This document shows, one piece after another, positions 1 to 5,732 of a DNA stretch of 5,818 bases (its first letter is position 1; every line of letters starts with the position of its first letter). The translations under genes and the position numbers were made by a program. Below the pieces are notes generated by a model. That model saw only the letters and a program-made list of their open reading frames with translations, was not told the DNA's origin and did no database searches. The DNA comes from Synergistaceae bacterium (GTDB lineage: Bacteria > Synergistota > Synergistia > Synergistales > Synergistaceae), in NCBI GenBank assembly GCA_031264605.1, contig JAISDQ010000075.1, positions 1 through 5,818 on the forward strand. Direction: 5' to 3'.

Positions 1-150
1 CTGTGTTTAACGCCAAACCGGTCGCTTCCCGTAGCGGAATAAGGAATACGGCAATATCCGCTTCCGGCTGCCCGGGATCGTCTTCGCGGACTGATTCGGA
101 TTCGGAGTTGTTTTTAAAATCGCGGGGGACAGACAAAACAGCAAAGAAAA
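1..150. other. Upstream leader, no gene recognised
   Basis: I see no recognisable gene here. The frame beginning at position 3 is open to a TAA at 165-167, but its Ser/Arg/Thr-rich translation resembles no family I know, so I do not call it as the tail of an upstream gene. ATTCGG is repeated in tandem at 94-105. A TAAAAT at 115-120 could be a -10 box for the gene at 171, but the hexamer 17 bases upstream (TGATTC) is a poor -35. The stretch probably holds the promoter or 5' leader of the binding-protein gene. Confidence 0.4.
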
Positions 151-155
151 TCGGC

Positions 156-161
156 GAGGAG
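156..161 (+). promoter_or_regulatory. Ribosome binding site fixing the TTG start
   Basis: GAGGAG ends nine bases before the TTG at 171. It decides the start: translation from this TTG gives a textbook signal peptide (Met-Lys-Lys, then a hydrophobic core), while the first in-frame ATG is codon 33, beyond the signal peptide. Confidence 0.8.
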
Positions 162-170
162 TGGTAAAAG

Positions 171-1181
171 TTGAAAAAGACAGTTTCCGCATTATTGATA
201 ATTGCAGCGTTCTTTGTATTGGCGGCGGGTACGGCGCTTGCCGCAGAATCCGATCTCAACCAGAAGATGGTCATCTCGTTCCTGCCCAAATCGGTTGGCG
301 GCGCATGGTTCACCCGCATGTTCGAGGGCGTCAGCCAGTACGGCGCCGAGACGGGCTCCGAGGTGTTCCAGATCGGCCCGAGCGTTGGAGACGCGGCCGC
401 GCAGAACCGCAACGTGCAGGATGTGGTGGCGCAGGGCGTCGACGTCATCGCCGTCACTCCGTTTTCGCCCGAGCAGATAGACGCCGACCTGAAAAAGGCC
501 AAGGACGCCGGCATAGTCGTCATCACCAACGAAGGCGTTTTCATGGACGAGAGCATCCACTACGACATAGAGCCGTTCGACAGCAAACTGTTCGGTGAAA
601 ACGTGGCCGATCTCTACGCCAATAGCATGGGCGGCAAGGGAGAAATTATTTTCTTCGTTGGAAGCCTGGCCAGCACGGCGCACGTCAGTTGGACCAACGG
701 CATAGTCGACGCCATGAAGGCGAAATATCCCGACCTGAAGGTAGCGAACGCGGGAGGTGTATACATCGAGACGGGAAACAACGCCGCCAATTCCTACGAA
801 AAGGCGAAGGAAGCCCTCAAGACTTACCCCAACGCGACGGGCGTGTGGTGCCCGTCCTCGACGGACACGCCGTCCATTGCTAGAGCCATCGAGGAAGCCG
901 GTCTGGTGGAAAAAATAACCTACGCCGCCGTCGGTTTGCCGAACGCCACCAGAACATACATCAACAACGGTTCTATCGATTATCTGACGTCCTGGGATCC
1001 AGCGGAACTCGGAATCGCGATGTGCAAAGCCGCCGCCGCCGTCAAGTCCGGCCGTGAAATCAAGGATGGCGACGACCTTGGCGTGTTCGGTTTCAGCAAA
1101 CTCATCCTGAGCGGCAAGGTCATTCAAGGCAACGAGTGGCGCGTCGTAACGGCCGCCGACGCGGATAAATACAACTACTAA
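171..1181 (+). CDS. Periplasmic sugar-type ABC transporter substrate-binding protein (LsrB/RhaS-like)
   Basis: This 336-residue protein should bind a small sugar or sugar-like ligand in the periplasm and hand it to an ABC permease. Residues 1-25 form a Sec signal peptide with a likely signal peptidase I site after Ala-Leu-Ala (22-24). There is no lipobox cysteine. The rest is a Peripla_BP_4-type two-lobe fold of normal length. Family features include FLPK (37-40), the GPSVGDAAAQ segment near 69-78, VDVIAVTPFSP (90-100), a lobe-crossing segment near 160-175, CPSSTD (227-232) and the C-terminal DKYNY, which matches the DKY/GKYDF ending of LsrB relatives. Comparison with my memory of LsrB suggests the ligand Lys is kept (K40) but the Asp-Gln pair is Ala-His (170-171), so autoinducer-2 is not a safe ligand call. 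No permease or ATPase gene follows, and a terminator lies 26 bases downstream. The family is confident; the ligand is unknown. Confidence 0.88.
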   Translation: MKKTVSALLIIAAFFVLAAGTALAAESDLNQKMVISFLPKSVGGAWFTRMFEGVSQYGAETGSEVFQIGPSVGDAAAQNRNVQDVVAQGVDVIAVTPFSPEQIDADLKKAKDAGIVVITNEGVFMDESIHYDIEPFDSKLFGENVADLYANSMGGKGEIIFFVGSLASTAHVSWTNGIVDAMKAKYPDLKVANAGGVYIETGNNAANSYEKAKEALKTYPNATGVWCPSSTDTPSIARAIEEAGLVEKITYAAVGLPNATRTYINNGSIDYLTSWDPAELGIAMCKAAAAVKSGREIKDGDDLGVFGFSKLILSGKVIQGNEWRVVTAADADKYNY

Positions 1182-1207
1182 AACAAACGTGTCCGCCGCG
1201 AACGCAG

Positions 1208-1246
1208 GAGCCGCGCGTCCCCCGCAAGGGCGGCGCGCGGCTCTTT
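1208..1246 (+). terminator. Rho-independent terminator of the binding-protein gene
   Basis: A perfect 10-bp GC-rich stem, GAGCCGCGCG (1208-1217) with CGCGCGGCTC (1234-1243), encloses a 16-base loop in which CCC and GGG may pair further. TTT and then CGCTT follow, so the T-tract is short. It lies 26 bases after the stop codon, the expected place. The stem is strong and the tail weak. Confidence 0.7.
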
Positions 1247-1319
1247 CGCTTATGAGGGTTTTCCCCACGAAAATAGATTCGTCTCTGTTTTCATCGTACG
1301 TTATGAGCGCAAAGCATGA

Positions 1320-1412
1320 TCACTCGGTACGACACTGACAAACGACCGCCTCGCAAATCTTGGATTTGAGAACTTCTCCAAGAGATACGAGGCACTGCGC
1401 TCAAGCTGTTGA
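1320..1412 (+). pseudogene. C-terminal remnant of a group II intron maturase (reverse transcriptase)
   Basis: Thirty codons followed by TGA (1410-1412) read SLGTTLTNDRLANLGF, then ENFSKRYEALRSSC. The pattern [S/L]xTTLTNxRLxxxGFxxFxxxY just before the stop is the usual end of bacterial group II intron-encoded reverse transcriptase/maturase proteins. The frame is closed by TGA at 1317-1319, so the catalytic RT, maturase and any endonuclease domains are missing. The stop is followed at once by sequence resembling the start of intron domain V, the normal order in such introns, which strengthens the call. It is a dead fragment without a start codon. Identification rests on remembered family patterns, not on a search. 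Confidence 0.6.
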
Positions 1413-1431
1413 ACCGCCGTATACGGACCCG
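1320..1431 (+). mobile_element. Group II intron 3' relic, truncated within domain V
   Basis: After the maturase-like tail, 1411-1431 reads GAACCGCCGTATACGG then ACCCG. This matches the 5' strand and loop start of a common bacterial group II intron domain V, whose second strand normally follows as roughly CGTACGTACGGTGG. Here the match ends at about 1431 and the next bases (GCTGATTGATCG) cannot complete the stem. The relic therefore lacks half of domain V, all of domain VI and the 3' splice site, and cannot splice. Its 5' limit is unclear; it may reach somewhat upstream of 1320. It lies between two convergent genes, a typical neutral landing site. Confidence 0.58.
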
Positions 1432-1464
1432 GCTGATTGATCGTCTATGAGCGGGCAATCGATG

Positions 1465-1494
1465 AACGCATGTGCAAAATCGCCATGCGTTTTT
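1465..1494. terminator. Hairpin at the 3' end of the kinase gene, possible bidirectional terminator
   Basis: AACGCATG (1465-1472) and CATGCGTT (1484-1491) form a perfect 8-bp stem around an 11-base loop. On the + strand it runs into a tract of five T (1490-1494), which suits termination of rightward transcripts. On the - strand it begins two bases past the kinase stop (1495-1493) and is followed only by TTCATCG, a weak tail. It could stop transcription from both sides between convergent genes, but the better T-tract faces rightward. Confidence 0.45.
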
Positions 1495-4400
1495 ACCCCA
1501 CCCGCGGATGCCCTTTGACGACTTCCCTCAAAGCCTCGTAGAACGACGCCACGTCTATGGGCTTGGTCAGGTGCGCTCCCATGCCCAAATCGAGGCATCG
1601 CTCTCTTTCCTCCGGCAAGGCGTGGGCGGTCAAGGCATATACGGGTATATCCTTGTATTCCGGAGTTTCTTTGAGTATTTTGGTGGCTTCGTAGCCGTCC
1701 ATGACGGGCATCTGCAAATCCATCAGTATCAGGTCGAAGGGCGGCTTGCCGTCGGTTTTGCCGGCTCGCTCCAAACATTTCAGGGCTTCGCTGCCGTTTT
1801 CAGCCGTTGTGACTTCGACTCCCACGGCCTCCAGCAATTCGGCGGCGATCAGCGTATTTATCTCGTTGTCCTCGACCAGCAGTACGCGCATACCCTTCAA
1901 TATCGCGTTTGGGTCGCCGTCCGGCGTTTCCGGTTGCGGCGCTTCCGCGGCAGGCTCGTCCGCGGCTATCGGGAACGAGCATGAAAAAGTAAATACCGTG
2001 CCCTTGCCTTCCTCGCTGGAGACGCCGATATGCCCGCCCATCAATTCGACCATCTCGCGGGTGATGGCGAGGCCGATGCCGATGCCGCCGTATTTTCGCG
2101 TGGAGGAATTGTCAGCCTGATTGAATGCCGCGAAAATATCGTCCATCTGCTTAGGACTCATCCCGATGCCGGTATCCTCCACTTCGAAGGTCAGCGCCGC
2201 GTCATCCGAACCGAGCTTCGACACGGCCGCGCGTACGGTGACGGAGCCCTTCTCCGTGAACTTGTAGGCGTTGTCGACAAGATTGATGAATATCTGCTGA
2301 AGCCGCAGCGAATCCCCGATCAGCCTCGCGGGAAGGTTTTGATCCAGTTCGAGGCGCAGCTCCACGTCGGAGCGTTCATACTGCTCGCGGAAGAAAATCG
2401 AGAGGTCGCCGAACATCTGCCTGATATCGAAAACGGCGCGTTCCAGATGTATATTGCCCGCGTCGGCTTTGGAAAAATCGAGAATATCGTTGATTATGCC
2501 GAGCAGGGAGGACGAGGCCCGCCGCATCTTTTCCGTATATTCGCGCTGCTTGTCGTCCATATGAGTTTTGAGCAGAAGGTTGGTCAGTCCGATGACGGCG
2601 TGCAGCGGCGTGCGGATTTCATGGCTCATGTTGGCCAGGAAGAGGCTTTTCGCCTTGTTCGCGGCCATGGCCGCAGACATCGCGCTCTTCAATTCGAGAA
2701 GCGTGCTTACCCGGGCCAATAATTCATCTTTGTCGAACGGCTTCTGGATATAATCATTGGCTCCGGCCCGAAATCCCAAAACGACATCCTGAACCTGATT
2801 TTTGGCGGTGAGCATCACTATGGGCAAATCGAACAGCGAATATTTCTCTCTCAAACTCTGGCAGACTTCATATCCCGACAGCTTGGGCATCATGACGTCA
2901 AGGAGTACGAGGTCGAATTCGGCTCCGTTTTCAAAGAGTTCGAGCGCGTCCCTTCCGTTGTATGCTTTGAATACGGAGTAATGCCGCATGGACAGGAGAT
3001 TCGTCAAGACCTGTACGTTGACGGGCTCGTCGTCGACGACGAGTATCCTGTAACCCGCGCTGTCCGGCGCCGTATCCGGCTCCAGGCCCGCCGCCGCGTC
3101 CTCCGCGGCGAAATCCTCCGCGTCTATTATCGTCGAATTCGGATTCTCCTGCTGTACGGGAGCGGCTTCGTCCCGTGCCTGCGACACGGGGACCGTAAAC
3201 GTAAATCTGGTGCCCTGCCCGGGGCGGGGCTCGACGCTTATCGTTCCGCCGTGCAACTCGACTATTTTTTTGGTTATGGACAAACCCAGCCCCGTCCCGC
3301 CGTATTCGCGCGCCGTCGAACCGTCGGCCTGCTCGAACGATTCGAAAATACGGTCGACCTTGTCCTCCGCGATGCCGATGCCGGTGTCCTCGACCGAAAC
3401 CGCGGCCATATCGCCCACAATACGGGCCGAGACGGTGACTCGTCCCTTCTCGGTAAATTTGACGGCGTTTCCGATCAGATTGTACAATATCTGTTGCATC
3501 CTGTTTTCGTCGGCGCGCACCCTCGGCATGGAATCGTCTATCTCGTTGACGAGCGACAGTTCTTTGCCCTTGATCATGGGTCTCGACAGCACTATCACCG
3601 CGTCCACGATCGTTTTCAGGTCGACCGATTTGATCTGCAGCGCTATTTCGTTATTTTTCAGCTTCGTAAAATCCAATATGTCGTTGATCAGATGGGAAAG
3701 CCGCTTGCCGCTGTTGGCGACGATGGCGAGGTTGTATTTCTGGGGGCCGGAAAGTGGGCCGGCGGCCCCGTCGATCATCGACTCGACAATGCCGATTATT
3801 CCGTTGATGGGCGTCCTCAGTTCATGGGACGTATTTGCCAGAAATTCGTCTTTCAGCTCGTTGAGCCTGTTCAGATATACATTTTTTTCTTCGAGCGTCT
3901 TTGCGTATTTCTGCATCTCCTTGATAAGGTCATTTATCTTCTCGGCCATGAAGCGGAACGCCCTCGACAGCGCGCCGATTTCGTCGCCGCTTGAAATCAG
4001 CGGCACTTCGGTGTCGAAATTTCCCTCGCCCAGGGTTTTGGCGGCGGCCGATAACACGAGCACCGGCTTCGTGACGTTTTTCGCTATGATATTAAGCATG
4101 AACGCTATGACGCATACGGCGATCACGGACGCCAGAACGACGTAATTTCTTATTTCCCGGGCGTTATCGAGAATTTTCGCGACGGGAACGCTCACAGCCA
4201 CAGACCAGGGATTAGTGACCTCGCTGAATTGAATCGGCATGTATACCGTGTAAAAATCCATGCCGTTCGAGACGTACATATCGCCGTTTTTTATCGCGCT
4301 CTTCGCCGCCGCGGCGTGCTCCAAACGGTCCGGGTCCGCCTCTAGCAGCGCCGCGGCGAGTCCGGGAGTCATCAGGGACAAATCAGCCCCGGTTTTGTCG

Positions 4401-5332
4401 AAATTTTTCGCGTTCGCCTTTAAATTTTCGACAAACCGCCGCTCGTTATCGTATACGGCCGCGGCCGCCTCGTCGTCTCTATTCGCCGCGGAATTTCGGG
4501 CGAGATACTCGTCGGCGTGCTTTATGGCGTCGCCGATTCTGGAACGGTCTTCCGCCAGCATTTGATACGCCAGCGATTCGATCAAATCCTCCCCCAGATC
4601 AGGCTTGTCGGGGTGTGCCACCACTACGCCGGCATTTGAAAAAATCTGCGTGTAGCCCTCCTGATCATGCGGATTTACATTCGAGACCATTTCCTGAAGT
4701 TTGTCGAGGACGAAATCGGAAGCTATGATGCCGATAAACTTGCCCTCGTTCAGGATGGGGAATACCATGCTCGCCAGCATTACCGGATGACCCTGGACCT
4801 CATAGGGATACGGGTCGGTGATATACTCGTGCAGCTCCGTCTTGGGAACTATATACCAGTCCGCGATATCTATATCATATAAAGGTTCGACGGCGATATT
4901 GCCGCCGAGTTTATTCCAATAGGGGGAATATCTTCCCGTATCGTCATACGCCGGCCCCACTCCCGCGTACAGATAATCCTTCCCGTCCAGAGCGTCGGGG
5001 TCGTACGCGATGCAAAACGCGGTTATATATTCTTTTTCAGCCAGAGTGTTTCTGAGGATGTCGTTCATCATGTCCCTGTCCGTGAGGCCGTGTTCCTTCA
5101 GCGTCTCGAACGTCTTCGCCAGCGTCTCCGAGGTTATCCGCGCTCCCTGCAATTCGGCCAGAATTTCGTTCTTGTATTTGTCCGCCGTCTCCTGAGCGAG
5201 GTTGAAAGCGCCCCGCTTCGCCATCTCAAAGGATTTGTTGGAGACGATCAGCGTGAGCACCAAGAAAGACGCGACGACGACTGTCGAAACCATAAAAAAT
5301 ATCTTTATCCTTAAGCTTAAATTCCTTAACAT
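1493..5332 (-). CDS. Membrane hybrid sensor histidine kinase with two kinase-receiver modules
   Basis: This 1279-residue inner-membrane protein should sense a periplasmic signal and run a multistep phosphorelay. In order: TM1 (about 8-30); a double Cache sensor (about 33-395), with FIGIIASDFVLDKLQ near 199-213 and the second-module signature SNAGVVVAHPDKPDLG (232-247); TM2 (about 397-417); HAMP (about 418-470); a signalling helix; HisKA with SHELRTP (His503); HATPase with N-box Asn622, DTGIG (649-653) and GGTGLGL; a receiver with Asp767/Asp768, phospho-acceptor Asp812, Thr842 and Lys864; a second HisKA with SHEIRTP (His904); a second HATPase with Asn1021, DTGIG (1053-1057) and GGIGIGL; and a second receiver with Glu1154/Asp1155, Asp1205, Thr1235 and Lys1257. 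Both kinases and both receivers keep their key residues. Acidic, Pro/Ala-rich linkers lie at 716-760 and 1122-1145. There is no HPt domain, so an external phosphotransferase is likely. The ATG has a strong ribosome binding site; the next Met (14) would cut into TM1. The ligand is unknown. Confidence 0.95.
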   Translation of the reverse strand: MLRNLSLRIKIFFMVSTVVVASFLVLTLIVSNKSFEMAKRGAFNLAQETADKYKNEILAELQGARITSETLAKTFETLKEHGLTDRDMMNDILRNTLAEKEYITAFCIAYDPDALDGKDYLYAGVGPAYDDTGRYSPYWNKLGGNIAVEPLYDIDIADWYIVPKTELHEYITDPYPYEVQGHPVMLASMVFPILNEGKFIGIIASDFVLDKLQEMVSNVNPHDQEGYTQIFSNAGVVVAHPDKPDLGEDLIESLAYQMLAEDRSRIGDAIKHADEYLARNSAANRDDEAAAAVYDNERRFVENLKANAKNFDKTGADLSLMTPGLAAALLEADPDRLEHAAAAKSAIKNGDMYVSNGMDFYTVYMPIQFSEVTNPWSVAVSVPVAKILDNAREIRNYVVLASVIAVCVIAFMLNIIAKNVTKPVLVLSAAAKTLGEGNFDTEVPLISSGDEIGALSRAFRFMAEKINDLIKEMQKYAKTLEEKNVYLNRLNELKDEFLANTSHELRTPINGIIGIVESMIDGAAGPLSGPQKYNLAIVANSGKRLSHLINDILDFTKLKNNEIALQIKSVDLKTIVDAVIVLSRPMIKGKELSLVNEIDDSMPRVRADENRMQQILYNLIGNAVKFTEKGRVTVSARIVGDMAAVSVEDTGIGIAEDKVDRIFESFEQADGSTAREYGGTGLGLSITKKIVELHGGTISVEPRPGQGTRFTFTVPVSQARDEAAPVQQENPNSTIIDAEDFAAEDAAAGLEPDTAPDSAGYRILVVDDEPVNVQVLTNLLSMRHYSVFKAYNGRDALELFENGAEFDLVLLDVMMPKLSGYEVCQSLREKYSLFDLPIVMLTAKNQVQDVVLGFRAGANDYIQKPFDKDELLARVSTLLELKSAMSAAMAANKAKSLFLANMSHEIRTPLHAVIGLTNLLLKTHMDDKQREYTEKMRRASSSLLGIINDILDFSKADAGNIHLERAVFDIRQMFGDLSIFFREQYERSDVELRLELDQNLPARLIGDSLRLQQIFINLVDNAYKFTEKGSVTVRAAVSKLGSDDAALTFEVEDTGIGMSPKQMDDIFAAFNQADNSSTRKYGGIGIGLAITREMVELMGGHIGVSSEEGKGTVFTFSCSFPIAADEPAAEAPQPETPDGDPNAILKGMRVLLVEDNEINTLIAAELLEAVGVEVTTAENGSEALKCLERAGKTDGKPPFDLILMDLQMPVMDGYEATKILKETPEYKDIPVYALTAHALPEERERCLDLGMGAHLTKPIDVASFYEALREVVKGHPRVG

Positions 5333-5336
5333 AAAA

Positions 5337-5344
5337 TCACCTCA
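5337..5344 (-). promoter_or_regulatory. Ribosome binding site of the kinase gene
   Basis: On the minus strand TGAGGTGA precedes the ATG (5332-5330) with four bases between (TTTT). It is an excellent Shine-Dalgarno match and supports this start over internal methionines. Confidence 0.85.
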
Positions 5345-5352
5345 AAATTTAG

Positions 5353-5362
5353 GCGTTAACGC
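5353..5362. promoter_or_regulatory. Palindrome GCGTTAACGC in the kinase 5' leader
   Basis: This perfect 10-bp palindrome lies between the predicted transcription start (about 5371) and the ribosome binding site (5344). It could be a second operator placed as a roadblock. The length is short enough that chance cannot be excluded. Confidence 0.3.
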
Positions 5363-5377
5363 ATTAGTGACGTGGCA

Positions 5378-5405
5378 ATTATTGCATAAACATCGTTTAT
5401 GTCAA
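5378..5405 (-). promoter_or_regulatory. Sigma70-type promoter of the kinase gene
   Basis: The minus strand has a perfect -35 TTGACA (5405-5400), a 16-base spacer, and AATAAT as -10 (5383-5378), preceded by TG one base upstream (extended -10 form, TGCAATAAT). Shifting by one base gives ATAATT with a 17-base spacer. Transcription should start near 5371, giving a leader of about 40 bases before the ATG. This is the best promoter in the window and suggests the kinase is transcribed from its own start. Confidence 0.75.
5385..5401. promoter_or_regulatory. Inverted repeat in the promoter spacer, candidate operator
   Basis: CATAAAC (5385-5391) and GTTTATG (5395-5401) are perfect 7-bp arms around ATC. 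The dyad lies almost exactly between the -35 and -10 boxes of the kinase promoter, where a bound dimeric regulator would block RNA polymerase or, for a MerR-type factor, realign the boxes. The geometry is seen directly; the regulator is unknown. The dyad would also sit in any rightward promoter made from TTGCAT (5382) and TATAGA (5406). Confidence 0.5.
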
Positions 5406-5430
5406 TATAGAAAATGTTATCCAAACCCAC

Positions 5431-5479
5431 AGGAAAAGAAATAAAAGACACCCCTCTGGACTGTTGAAAGAACAGGGGT
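5431..5479 (-). terminator. Possible leftward terminator upstream of the kinase promoter
   Basis: Read on the minus strand, ACCCC (5479-5475) pairs with GGGGT (5454-5450), and TGTT/AACA pairs inside it beside a 7-base bulge. The hairpin is followed by the T-rich stretch TGTCTTTTATTTCTTTTCC. It would stop leftward transcripts from beyond 5480 before the kinase promoter. The bulge weakens the stem, and the same bases also take part in the larger inverted repeat at 5449-5521. Confidence 0.35.
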
Positions 5480-5521
5480 AAAGCTATGTTTGCAGGAACG
5501 AAAGCTTTCACCAGAAGGGTG
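5449..5521 (+). repeat. Imperfect inverted repeat that can cover the transposase ribosome binding site
   Basis: CACCCCTCTGG (5449-5459) pairs with CCAGAAGGGTG (5511-5521) at 10 of 11 positions, and TGAAAG (5465-5470) then pairs with CTTTCA (5505-5510), leaving a 5-base bulge on the left arm. The right arm contains AGAAGGG, the only plausible Shine-Dalgarno sequence for the ATG at 5532. In RNA made from outside, this stem would hide that site. The left arm can instead form a smaller hairpin with AGGGGT (5474-5479), so two exclusive folds exist. A palindrome GAAAGCTTTC (5500-5509) overlaps. The repeat may also mark the end of an insertion sequence. Confidence 0.5.
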
Positions 5522-5531
5522 CGAATTCATT

Positions 5532-5732
5532 ATGACACAAAGACGTTCATTTGACATAGACATGACTGGTAAAAACAAACCAATTTTTCTCAACGCGGCT
5601 CTTTTCCCCATATTGAACTTATACAAACACATGGAACTCGAAGAAGTAATCAATAAGAACCTTGGAGTACGCACCCCTAAAGGATATTCGGATCACATAT
5701 TGTCATCAGATACGTATTGGACAATACCGTAA
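5532..5732 (+). pseudogene. Broken transposase N-terminus, IS1380-like (tentative)
   Basis: From ATG 5532 this frame gives 66 residues. It opens with MTQRRSFDID, followed by a hydrophobic NAALFPILNLY segment and then ELEEVINKNLG and KGYSDHIL. That order, a short basic start, then a 'gGl.ll..l...l.l...i...l' helix pair and 'gys...il', resembles the N-terminus of IS1380-family DDE transposases, which are usually over 400 residues. After HILS the frame turns to SDTYWTIP and stops, where a Leu-rich stretch and Gly-Gly would be expected, so the gene is truncated or deleted here. The frame can be extended upstream to a TTG at 5490 with no better start signal. The AT-rich composition differs from the flanking kinase gene. 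The mobile-element origin is plausible, the exact family uncertain. Confidence 0.45.

Noticed and set aside
34..61. Small hairpin GCGGA (34-38) with TCCGC (57-61)
   Set aside because: Five base pairs with an 18-base loop and no T-tract is within chance and does not support a terminator.
92..120. Promoter for the binding-protein gene (TGATTC, 17 bases, TAAAAT)
   Set aside because: The -10 is acceptable but the -35 matches the consensus poorly, so I mention it only as a possibility.
7..192. Leftward 61-codon frame upstream of the binding-protein gene
   Set aside because: It starts inside the binding protein's signal-peptide codons on the opposite strand, has no ribosome binding site that I can see, and resembles no known protein.
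171..1181. Naming the binding protein lsrB or rhaS
   Set aside because: Family-level resemblance is clear, but pocket residues differ from LsrB as I recall them and there is no operon context, so no gene symbol is justified.
192..1268. Long open frame (358 codons) antisense to the binding-protein gene
   Set aside because: It mirrors a well-supported gene with a signal peptide and family motifs. Its translation is Arg/Val/Gly-rich without recognisable motifs, as expected of a shadow frame in GC-biased coding DNA.
1182..1492. CRISPR array, tRNA or riboswitch in the convergent gap
   Set aside because: There are no repeated units with regular spacing, no cloverleaf-like arms with a T-loop motif, and no known riboswitch core. 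The structure present is explained by two terminator-like hairpins and the intron relic.
2030..4145. Long rightward open frames (230, 337 and 311 codons) opposite the kinase gene
   Set aside because: The minus strand there carries uninterrupted kinase, ATPase and receiver motifs. The opposite frames have no family features and no convincing ribosome binding sites.
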